Shown here piece after piece: positions 47,276-58,000 of a stretch of DNA of 64,000 nt. Position numbers and translations under genes: made by a program. Origin of the DNA: Scenedesmus sp. ARA3 (lineage: Eukaryota > Chlorophyta > Chlorophyceae > Sphaeropleales > Scenedesmaceae); NCBI GenBank assembly GCA_004335835.1, contig RWJK01001552.1:31836-95835 (forward strand), given 5' to 3'. Below the pieces are notes generated by a model. It was not told the origin of the DNA and did not search any database. It worked only from the letters and a program-made list of their open reading frames with translations. Within the stretch, counting starts at the first letter, position 1, and every line of letters begins with the position of its first letter.

Positions 47276-48897
47276 TTACTTGGCGGGCGTGGGCACCTTG
47301 GCGCCTGTGGTGGGCAGGCCTGCTGCCACCTTGAAGGAGTCGTAGATGCCCCACTGCAGAAGAAAGCAGAAACAGCAGGCAGGCAGAACACAGCAAAAAG
47401 AGCAGCAATTGTCAGAAGCCGTAGCAGCAGAAGAGCCCTGCATGCAAGCATGTGAGTAGGTGGGAGGGCAGCGAGCCATGTGCGTGCATGGACGCCCACA
47501 CTGGCATGGCGATGCACGCCTCGACTTTGCTGGTCCGCTGCACTCAGGCTGCAGAACTGCAGACCCCACTCTGCAGCACTTGCAGGCCTGCGAGCGTGCC
47601 GATCATGATGATGCGCAGCTCCTCCCACACCACTACACTCCATACCATGCCTAAAGCAGCACACCATGATGCAAACAAACGCAATTGGTCCCTCGCCACA
47701 CCTGCAGGCCTGTGAGTGTGGCCGATCATGATGATGCGCAGGCCCACACCTCTGAACACTGCAAACACCTAAAAGATAGCGCGACACACTCCACACCAAA
47801 CCGCCGCACCTGCAGGCCTGTGAGCGTGCCGATCGTGATGATGCATAGCTCCCCTGCTTTTCAAAACCACAACACTTTATACCATGCCTAAGGCAGCACA
47901 CCATGATGCAAACAAACGCAATCGGTCCCTTGCCGCACCTGCAGGCCAGTGAGTGTGCCGATCATGATGATGCGGAGGCCCACACCTCTACACACTGCAA
48001 ACGCATTTAAAAAGCGCAACAAAATCCAAACCACACCGCCGCACCTGCAGGCCTGTGAGCGTGCCGATTATGATTATGCATAGCTCTCCTTCTTTTCAAA
48101 ACCCTACACTCTATACCATGCCTAAGGCAGCACACCATGATGCAAACAAACGCAATCGGTCCCTTGCCGCACCTGCAGGCCTGCGAGCGTGCCGATCATG
48201 ATGATGCGCAGGCCCACACCTCTAGACACTACAACCAACATATAATATAGCGCGACACAATCCACACCACACCGCCGCACCTGCAGGCCAGTGAGTGTGC
48301 CGATCATGATGATGCGCAGGCCCAGGCCGCGCGTGAACAGCGCGTACCAGCCCATCTGCTTGATGATGTCGCCCGCGGTGGAGCCCTTCTGCGCGTTCAG
48401 CTTTGACACCAAGTTGTCTGCCGGGTGGGACACCACGGCGCAGAACACGCCCGCGATGTAGCCGGCAGCAAAGGACACGGTCAGCTGCTCGGCCTTGCTG
48501 CACTCCTCGCGCGGCTTGGGCACTGCGTACTTGTACAGCAGCTGCACCACGTTCTCAAACGCGCCTGCGAGGGGCGGAAGAAGCAGCAGACGAGGGTGGT
48601 GTGAGGCGCGATGGTGTCAGACAGGGAAAGAAGAATCCGGGGCACGTGTGTGGTTGTGATGGCATGGCAGTGTGCAGGCATGGCTGCAAGAGCTTTGGGT
48701 GTGCGTGCGAAGATACGCAATGACGAAGGAGCCGTGGAACGCCAATAATTTGCTCGACATGCTGCCACATGCCGCAACAAGCAACAACATATAAAGCATG
48801 CGCGTCTGCAGGCCAGCCAGCGCTGCTGCTCACCGAACTTCATCATGGTGTAGGGGATCTGGCGACCCCACAGCGGCACCAGCGACTTGAACAGGCT

Positions 48898-48939
<42 letters not shown>

Positions 48940-51900
48940 ATACGTCAGGCGAGTCGCCACGCAAAGCATGCATGACGCACTGCTCCGTGCCAGGCACTGC
49001 AGGCACTTGGCATCAAGGATCTGTTGCAGTGCCAGCCGCAACACACATGATGCTGCTGCTGCCACACCCCGCCGCACCGTTCACAAACTACTGCCATGCA
49101 CTGCTGCAGCAGCCACTGCAGAGGCCCATCCTGGCGTGCGCCATGCCCCCAGCTGAACATGCAGCACAGCCAGCATCAGGCTGCTGCTGGGTGTGCACTC
49201 GTGTCACTGACATACATCTGTGTACGCAAGTCTGTTTGTGACGTCAAGTACTAGCGCCATTACTCACACGCCGGCTCCCTCCTGCTGGATGAGCTTTGGC
49301 ATGCCATCACTCAAGCCCTTGGCAAAGCCCGGCCGAGTCTGCACAGCAACCTGCAGCAGCAGCAGCAGCAGCAGCAGCAGGACACGGTGCAGCAGGCAAG
49401 CAACCGCATTCATCACGCCAAACATCCGTGGATAGGTTTGCATGCACCAGCTGTGCGGTTCAAGTGGCCTGCCACCTCCTGTGAGTGTCTGATTAGCGAG
49501 TGTTGCCCATTTTGCAAGTGTAGTTCTGGTTCGACAGCTGAGTTGTGCAGTGTGGTGTACAATGTGGGAGACCACGTGTTTCGCCAGCCTGTAACGTTAC
49601 ATAGACAATGGTAGAATGTGCCATCCCATCCCAATGCAGCCACTCACTTTGGAGTGAGTCGCTGCATCAAGTTGGAGAGCACCGTCTCCCAGTGTCTGCG
49701 CAACGTCACAGACTGGCACAACGTGTGGTCGTGTTGTCCAATATAAATGGAGCCACAGCACCAACAAAGAAGCCCCCATGAATGCTGACACCTGCATGGC
49801 CCATCTGCACCAGATCCCCAATGACCAGAAAACCCTAAAGAAAACCCTCGTCCACTGGACACTGGACTTGTGGCTGCATGCAACGAGTGTGCCGAGTCGT
49901 GTTGCTGTCCTGCAAGCCATGCCCCAGGCCGCTCCTTTGGCTCCAGCACTTCCTCTTCCACCTGTGTCTCTTGCCTCCTGTTCGCATCACCTGTCGCCTG
50001 CCAAAATGCCAACCACAGCACTAACGCCATGCATGCACCGCGTCGCTGCCCAACTCAACAATCACCCAGAGCACTGATGCTCAGCAACATACATATGCAT
50101 CCAGAGCAGCCGCCCGAGCCCTGCTGCCCCTGCTGCCGCTGCTGCCGCATCCCTTCGCCACACTACACGCCACACCACACGTCCCCACACATCGCCAGAC
50201 TCTGCACCTTACCTTGACTGCCTTGAAGGGCAACAGCGCCTTGTCAGCAACATGCATGTGCATCCTGACACATTCAACTACGCCCTCCATGCACTGCTGC
50301 CCCTGCTGTCACATTGCCACACATCGCCACCCACATTGCATGCCACAACCTGCGCCGCACCTTGACTGCCTCGAAGGGCGACAGCGCCATGTCAGCAACA
50401 TGCATGTGCATCCTGACACAATCAATTACACCCTCCATGCACTGCTGCACCTGGTGTCACTTTGCCACAGGCTGCGCCGCACCTTGACTGCCTCAAAGGG
50501 TGACAGCGCCATCTCATGCAGCCCTGTGTGCACTAATGTCACACTCCCACACCACACATGCGTGCTGCTGCCCCTAATGTCGCACTCCCACACCACACAT
50601 GCGTGCTGTTGCCCCTAATGTCACACTCCCACACCACACATGCGTGCTGCTGCCCCTAATGTCACACTCCCACACCACACATGCGTGCTGCTGCCCCTGG
50701 CGCCATGCCACCAAGCGAAACCACGCCACATTGCATGATAATCACACGCTGCATGCCGCACCTTGACTGCCTCGAAGGGTGACAGCGCCATGTCAGCGAA
50801 AAACTCAGCGGAGGCGGAGCCCGCCAGGAAGATGAGCGTCTGGTACTTGGCCACCAGCTCCTCACCCGCCATGTCAGCATACGTCCTGCAGCACGACACC
50901 ACACACGGCACACAGAACAGCAGCATGATGACTGTCAGTACACCTCACAGCCGGTGCAGCGTCTGGTACTTGGCCACCAGCTCCTCACCAGCCACGTCAG
51001 CATACGTCCTGGCAGCGGGACAAACAGCAGCAGCAGCATGGTGAGTACTGAGCACAAGGTCTTTGCAGTGCCAGCTCCACGCAGCAACGCCGCCCGTCGC
51101 AAACTGGGCCATCCGTCCTTCAGGCCATGCAGTTCCTGCAAGCACGCGCTAGATGCGCTGCAAATTCATGTACGTGCTCATTCATAGCGTAGCTCCAGGG
51201 CTGCTGGGCAGGCGCAAGCGCCTTGCGGCCAACAGTGAGCATGCCCCCAACAGCCGAGTCCACACAGCAGCTGCTCCTCACTCCTTGAGATACTCGCACA
51301 TCTGCAACTCCAGGCACCGCACTTGCATGCAACAGCACAACCCATCAGCACCAGCACCAAAATCAGCAGCAGCCGCGCCTCACTTCTTGAAGTACTCGTA
51401 CAGCCCGAACTTGAACGCGCCCTGCGCGGAGTAGCCCATGAGCGTGGGCAGCCAGCCCCTGAAGAGCCCCGCGGGGCCCTGCTCCTTGAGCAGGATGGAG
51501 AAGCCGCTGCTGATGCCCTTGTACTTGGCGGGGTCGGTCTGGATGTTGCACTTGACCACGTCTGCGTGATGGTGAAGCAGAAAGAGATGCGGCAAAGGGG
51601 GTTAGAATGGCAAACCTGGGTGGGACACTTTTTGCATTGAGAGTCATCAGCAGAAGCGTATGCTGCAGTCTGGATGTTGCATTTAATAATGCGTCTGCAG
51701 AGGTGGGCAACGCCAGGCAGCAAGGGATGCAAACCAGCACAGGCGATGAAGTGATGGTGGTGAGACACAAGGGAATGTACAGGTTGAAGCTGAAAAGAAT
51801 GCACCACCTGAAGCACAGTTGTTGTTAAAACTGCATAATTGCGCATGTTACTGGCGTCGCGGCAGCGTGGACAGCACTGCATGCAGGTGGCGTGTGTTGC

Positions 51901-52462
51901 TGTCCCACCTAGCCTGGCTACACATGTGCGACAGAATTTGAAATCAGGCAGCAGTGCGCAGCACACTGCAGCACAGACAGCTTCTTCAACGAACAATGCA
52001 GGTGATTGAAGCACAGCAATGTTGTGCAGCAAGGCCAGGACTACACAAAAGCAGCTGATTCCCCTGCGCTGACAGCTGGAACCATTCTGTTACACCAGGA
52101 CCTGATCTAGGGAGCTGCATGCGATCTGCGCCCGATCACGTGCATGTTGACAGCGTAAGACACCATTAATGCTTACCCAGGGGCGTCACAGCTGTGTGCG
52201 TTGCTCCGCATGAGACGATTCCGCCCAGGGCGCAAGTCATGTAGTACTCTTGGCTGTACATCTTGATGCCGCCCTCTGCTGGCGCTGCAGGGACCACCTT
52301 GCTGCTGTTGTTGCCTCCCATGAGTGCTGCCACGGCGTGCTTGACGCTGGGGTTGCTGGCTGCATCTTCCTGGCGTTGGTTGCCAGCGTTCATGGAGCGC
52401 ACAGCGCAACCGAAGGGTGAAGCGGCGCCAAACAGGCCAGATATGTGTGGAAACGGAGCCAT
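47276..52462 (-). CDS. Mitochondrial phosphate carrier (SLC25A3/PiC type)
   Basis: Seven exons in phase: 52462-52177, 51561-51384, 50885-50762, 49350-49268, 48895-48834, 48564-48281, 47353-47276 (364 aa). Three carrier repeats are visible, each with the Px[DE]xx[KR] signature: TPLDVVKCN, SPFEAVKV and SHPADNLVSK. Diagnostic phosphate-carrier segments include KMYSQEYYMTCALGGIVSCG, GWLPTLMGYSAQGAFKFGLY, SASAEFFADMALSPFEAVKV, TRPGFAKGLSDGMPKLIQQE, LVPLWGRQIPYTMMKFGAFE and RGLGLRIIMIGTLTGLQWGI. The ~60 N-terminal residues precede the first helix and probably serve in import. The protein carries phosphate with protons across the inner membrane for ATP synthesis. The frame extends upstream without an ATG, so I use 52460-52462. 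Its introns are full of exon-edge copies. Confidence 0.95.
47570..48230 (-). repeat. Six tandem copies of the phosphate-carrier exon 6 end plus donor (intron 6)
   Basis: Copies of the exon end coding GLRIIMIGTLTGLQ, each followed by a GTGCGG-like donor, have their CCTGCAGGCC borders near 47578, 47701, 47810, 47938, 48044 and 48172; the true border is at 48280. Spacing alternates between about 107 and 128 bases. Alternate units share the flank CAAACAAACGCAATCGGTCC, so the array is a dimer of ~235 bases repeated about three times. Confidence 0.92.
48896..48937. repeat. (AGC)n tract directly before the exon 5 acceptor of the phosphate carrier
   Basis: On the gene's strand it reads (CTG)14 followed by the acceptor CAG, taking the place of a normal pyrimidine tract. 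Confidence 0.9.
49353..49380. repeat. (AGC)n tract directly before the exon 4 acceptor of the phosphate carrier
   Basis: On the gene's strand it reads (CTG)9-10 then CAG, immediately followed by the exon 4 codons for VAVQTRPG. Confidence 0.9.
50205..50520 (-). repeat. Three copies of the phosphate-carrier exon 3 end plus donor (intron 3)
   Basis: Blocks near 50213-50250, 50358-50397 and 50482-50515 repeat the exon end coding MALSPFEAVK followed by GTGCGG or GTAAGG. The true exon 3 ends at 50762. The copy nearest exon 4 is most diverged. Confidence 0.88.
50534..50699. repeat. 41-base tandem repeat, four units (phosphate-carrier intron 3)
   Basis: AATGTCACACTCCCACACCA then CACATGCGTGCTGCTGCCCCT repeated four times with few changes, between the exon 3 end copies and the true exon 3. 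Confidence 0.92.
50955..51015 (-). repeat. Copy of the phosphate-carrier exon 3 start with acceptor (intron 2)
   Basis: On the minus strand a CCAGGACGTATGCTGAC block codes TYADVAGEELVAKYQTL, one residue different from the true exon 3 start (TYADMAGEELVAKYQTL) at 50885. The copy lies about 120 bases upstream in the intron. Confidence 0.88.
51275..51310 (-). repeat. Decayed copy of the phosphate-carrier exon 2 end plus donor (intron 2)
   Basis: CGAGTATCTCAAGGAGTGAG on the minus strand mirrors the true exon end CGAGTACTTCAAGAAGTGAG at 51384. Confidence 0.7.
51660..51700 (-). repeat. Decayed copy of the phosphate-carrier exon 2 start with acceptor (intron 1)
   Basis: CTGCAGACGCATTATTAAAT then GCAACATCCAGACTGCA parallels the true exon 2 start (CGCAGACGTGGTCAAGTGCA then ACATCCAGACC) at 51561. 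Confidence 0.7.
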
Positions 52463-52884
52463 GGCGCGATCACGTAGCAGCGGGCACTCCGTTGCTCGGG
52501 AGCTGAAGGGAGGGCGGGCGCGAGATCGGCTTGCAGAAGTGCAACACGCCACCTCAGCAGCGGTTCTTGAGCACACACTCGACTTAGCTGTCGCTACTGT
52601 CGGCGACCTGGGCCTAGATAGCTGCTGGGTTGTTATCTTTACCAAAGCTGACAGAGCTGACACCCGAAAAGTTTAGTCATCCGCCTTGTGAGTGCGCAAA
52701 CCGCAAACGAAACGATGTTGGTGTTAGTAATGCATTAGCTTGACATGGAGCTTGCCGCCGTCATCATCCAGATCAAAAGCCCCAGTCGCGTGCGGCCTGT
52801 CTTCAGCGCGTTTGTCAGAAGTTATAGAAAAGTTTCACGTTTAGAAGACTTGCCGGAATCATACCTGCTACCTACGGTGTGTGC
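52463..52884. promoter_or_regulatory. Divergent intergenic region, probable shared promoter (phosphate carrier / Der)
   Basis: 422 bases between head-to-head start codons of two probable organelle proteins. Promoter role inferred from arrangement. Confidence 0.45.
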
Positions 52885-53770
52885 ATGTCGGTGACCATTC
52901 GGTTGACCGGGCGGGCAGCAGTAGCAGCAGCAGCAGCACTAGCAGTTAGACCTCGCTTGCGGAGTTGTCCACTGTGGTGACTCTGGTGCTGTGACAGGTG
53001 GCCATTGTTGGAAGACCCAATGTAGGCAAATCTGCGCTGTTCAATCGGCTGGTCAGGAAGCGCGATGCACTGGTGAGCAGCAGGCAGGCCACAGCGCCTG
53101 CAGGCACTCGCTGCATCGCGGCGAGTTACCTATTCGCTGCCTGCAATCTTCGTGTTAGGCATGCCAGGTCAGCTTCTGCAGCAGTTGTGTATGTGTTTTA
53201 GTGCAAACGGGTCATCAAACATGTGCTGATTGACCACTCTGCCTCACCCCACAGTGCATGCTTGCGCGCATACAACAAGCCACACACCGCACAACTGTTG
53301 CAATCTCTTCATGCACAGCGCAAAAAAACCCATGCTGTGCCTCTCATACCTGCAGGTGTTTGACACGCCAGGCGGCCACGTCACGCGTGACTACCGTGAG
53401 GGCCTGGGGCAGCTGGCTGACCTGTCCTTCAGGCTGCTGGACACCTCGGGGCTAGAGCCGACAGCTCACCCCACCAGCCTGCAGGTGGGGCTGGGCTGTG
53501 TGGATGGGGTGTTGCCGACATAAACATTGCGTCAGTTGCATGCAAGCAGGCTGATGAATCATCCAAGAAACCACGTGGCAACAGAGTACAGATTGCTCTG
53601 TTGTGATGGGCGCAGTGGCAGTTGTGCTGGTGTGGTGGTGTGGCAGGGGATGGAGCCGGGCGCACACCACCAGCCTGCAGGTGGGGTGCGGCCGCATGAT
53701 TGGGCTGCTGTTGTCCAGCCAGCCCAGCCCAGCGTTTGTGTGATCTGTGCTGGCGCAGCATCAGTTTCAG

Positions 53771-53808
<38 letters not shown>

Positions 53809-54354
53809 TGCTTTGCAGCAACTGCAGCAGATGCTCGCAGTGTATGGCGGGATGCAGTGTCCTTGTTTGGTCTTTGCAGTACAATGTCCTGCAGCAGATG
53901 TGCTGCTTATGTGCCCAATGGGAATCATGTACTGCATCTCGTGGCTGGCAACACCCTCATATTCTGTCAAGCACTACAACACCACCCTGTTGCTCTGCTG
54001 CTCTGCTGCGCTGCTGCTGTGCAACCGCGCCCCAGGGCCGTGCAGCAGCGCTGACTCGGGGTGTGCTGCAGCACAGCCATGGCGTGCTGATGCTGCTGGA
54101 TGCAAGGTGAGTGCTTCACTGCAGGCCGCAGCCAACACAGCAGCAGCTGCCTCAACCTACCTGCAGGTATTATGGCTTGTATCTCTTGTCACAACCTGTT
54201 GGGAAGCGTTTTGAACAACACTGCAACCGTGCTCGAGTGTGCTGGGCCTTGCAAGGCCACCAGCACAGCTTGTGTGCGATCCCATGCAATGCACTAGTGT
54301 GATGACATCACACCTCACAGCCGCCACTGCCCCTGCCGCCCCTGCCGCCGCTGC

Positions 54355-54409
<55 letters not shown>

Positions 54410-54847
54410 CGGCTCCCCGCCTGCCAGGCAGGGCCTGGTGCCGTCTGACGAGGAGCTGCTGGGCTGGCTGCGGCGGCACTGCAGGGCGCCGCTGCTGCTG
54501 CTGGCCAACAAGGCAGACACGGCAGCAGGACGCAACAGTGAGCAGCTGGCCGTGCCTGGCAATGCTCAGCTAGGCACTGTGCAGTGCTGTCTGCTGCACT
54601 GCTTTTCTTCGTTGCCAGCATGTGTGTTGTCCAACTTTCTGCCATGCCATGCCAAGGTGCCCATTTACTCAACAACTGCCCTACATGTCATAGTTTTGAG
54701 TTGTCCTGCAGCCACAGCGCAGATGCGTGTGTGTGGCTGAAGCCGCGTGGTGAGTGCTGCTCCTGTATTTCCTGTGCATCCCGTGCTGCAGACCTGGACC
54801 AGCTGCAGGCTGACCTGGCAGGGGTGGGCTGGGAGCCCGCCAAACTC

Positions 54848-54902
<55 letters not shown>

Positions 54903-55036
54903 ATGCAGACCTAGACCAGCTGCAGGCTGACCTGGCAGGGGTGGGCTGGGAGCCCGCCACCCCAATCAGCGCCACCAGTGGGGAGGGCATGGCAGACCTG
55001 TACCAACTGCTGCAGCCACTGGTGGACGGCGCAGCA

Positions 55037-55068
<32 letters not shown>

Positions 55069-58000
55069 TGAAGCTGGCTCGCGGAAGAGCAGTAGCATCA
55101 GTAGCAGTACGCATGTACCGGGTGACTTCCGCTTTTCAGGTCAAGGCCTGCTGCAGCAGCAGCCGGACGAGCTGCAGCAGCAGCAGGAGCTACAGCAGGA
55201 TGGTGAGCTAGCAGGTGATGCAGCAGTAGCAAGAGACGCAGCGCAGGCGCAGCAGCAGGAGGCCGCGGAGCAGGCAGCAGCAGCTGCAGCAACAGCAGCG
55301 GAGGAGGCAGAAGTCGACCGCCTAGTGCAGCAGCAGCCAGCAGCAGCAACAGGCTCCGACAGCGACTCAGAAGATGCTGCTGCTGCTGCCGGTGGTGGTG
55401 CTCTACAATCAAACAGCAGCAGCAGCAGCGCATTTGAAGAAGAAGCAGAGGAGGACGAGGCTGCTGCTGCTGCTGCCGAAGGCCCTGCTGCTGCTGCTGC
55501 TGCTGCTGCTGGCCCGCTGAGAATGGCTATCTTGGGGCTGCCCAATGCTGGCAAATCCACGCTGATGAACACACTGCTGGGCTATGAGCGCAGCCTCACG
55601 GGTGCGGCCTGCTTATGTTGTCAATGCGTTGATTGCAGCATCAAGTTCAGTACTGCTCAGCATATGGTTGGTGCAGGCCTCTCGCACACCCTCGCCGCAG
55701 CGTGCTTTGCCGTGCTTTCAATGCGCATGCGCTGCGGCAGTCTGCGTTCACGCCATGCTACCAACCATAAGCAGCACCAGCCACACCATTGGGGCCCTCT
55801 GCCTGCATCCCATTGCTCTGCATTGCATCCCATTGCTCTGCCGACCTGCTGCTGCTGCTGCTGCAGGGCCTGAGCCCGGCCTGACCCGTGACCCCACCTC
55901 AGGTTGGCTGCAGCACGCAGGGCTCACCCTGCAGCTGGTGGACACAGCAGGCTGGAAGCGGCCCAACGCAGCAGCACCCACACAGTCACCCACCGCAGCC
56001 CCACTCAAAGGATCCCCTGCAGCAGCAGCAGCAGGCAGCAGAGACAGCAGCAGAGACAGTGATTTGGATAGTGGTAGTATAAAGGCAGGGGCGAAAGGGG
56101 GCGTGCCGACGCCCAAGGTGCTGGCTGATGCGTCGCTGCTGCAGGCCAGGCGGGCGCTGAGCGCGGTGCATGTGGCGGTGCTGCTGCTGGATGCGCCTCG
56201 GCTGCTCACCATCGGCCAGGTGCGCTGCTGCGCTGCACACTGCATATGATACACGGCGGTGAACGCATGCACTGTGCTGTGGTGAGCAGCAACGTGGAGC
56301 CAGGGTCTCTGCAAGGGTTACTCTTGGCCACAGCTTGCTGCTGCAGCTCAGCTTTGCCAGCAGAGTGCTGCTTCCCTGTAGACTGTAGCAGCGGACTGCA
56401 GCAACACTGCTAGCTCTCAACACATGGCATCACTGCACCCTGACCTCACCCACAGCGCTGCAGCTGGCTTGAAGATAAGACTGTCTGGTGAGGCAAGGCC
56501 CTTGCGGCTTGCCGCACCTACACATACTCACAACACCCCCCAGGTGCACACACACCTGATATCTGCACTTGGACTCCTGCGCTGCTGCTGCTGCTGCTGA
56601 TGCCAGGCCATCACCCGCCTAGAGCTGCAGCTAGCCGGCCTGGCCCTGCAGCAGGGCAAGGCCCTGGTCATAGGCCTCAACAAGGCAGACGCAGTGCCGG
56701 GGGGAGCAGCAGCAGCAGAGGCGCTGCGAGAGCAGGTGGCTGAGGCGCTGGAGGCTCGCTTCCTGCAGGCTGGGCGGCTGCCTGTGGTGGCGCTGAGTGC
56801 GCTGCAGGGGCAGGGCAGTGAGGCGCTGCTGGGGGCCGTGGGCGAAGCGTACAGCAAGTGGAACAAGCGGTGGGTTTTGTGTGCTGTACGTTGCGGCGCT
56901 GAGTGTGCGGGTTGCTGCAGGGGCAGGGCAGTGAGGCGCTGCTGGAGGCTGTGGGCGACGCGTACGGCAAGTGGAACAAGCGGTGGGTTGGGGTTTGGTG
57001 CAGTGATGGGGTTCAATTGTGTTATGAGTGTGCTACTCCATGGGATGAGGGAGCTGGATGATGCAGCATGCAGCTGAACATGTGTGTTTGGCCCACGCAC
57101 CCGTAAGTGGAAGAAGCTGTGGGTCCGGGTGCTGTACAGTGCGGCGCTGGGTGTGGGGGTTGCTGCAGGGGCAGGGGCAGCAAGGCGCTGCTGGAGGCCG
57201 TGGCTGACGCGTACAGCAAGTGGAACAAGCGGTGGGTTGGGGTAGGGGTGCGGTGCTGGGGTTTGATCGTGTTTTTAGTATGCCGCTCCATGCAAGGAGG
57301 GAGCTGGATGATGCAGCATGCAGCTGAACACATGTGTTTGGCCCACGCACCAATACTTGGAACGTGCGGTGCGTTGGGGTGCTGTACGGTGCGGCGCTGG
57401 GTGTGCGGGCTTGATGCAGGGTAAAGGGGCAGTGGGGCGCTGCTGGAGGCGGTGGCTGACGCGTACAGCAAGTGGAACAAGCGGTGGTTTGGGGTTTGGT
57501 GCAGTGATGGGGTTTAATTGTGTTTTAATTGTGCCACCCCATGTGAAGATTGAGCTGGATGATGCAGCATGCAGCTGAACACGTTTGTTTGGCCCACGCA
57601 CCATTACTTGGAACAGGAGGTGGGTTGGGGTGCTTTACAATGCGGCGCTGAGTGTTGGGTTGATGCAGGAGCAGGGGCAGGGGCAGCTGCTGGAGGCGGT
57701 GGGCGACGCGTACAGCAAGTGGAACAAGCGGTGGGTTGGGCTGGTGTGCGGTGCTGGGCGTGGATTTGAGTGATGTGACCTCAAGCTGTGCTGGCAATTG
57801 TGGGTTGCCTTGTTTGCTGCATTGCGTACGTGTTGCATGGAAGCACGCTGTGTGCTGCTTTCCCTGCAGTGTATCCCCGACCCTTGCAAGCATCAAGACT
57901 AGGCACACAAATATCGTCTGTCTGCTCCTCCTGCTGCAGTGTGTCTGCCTACAAGCTGCGAGCCAGCCTGGCCAAGCACGCGCTGCGCTCCTGTGCTCAA

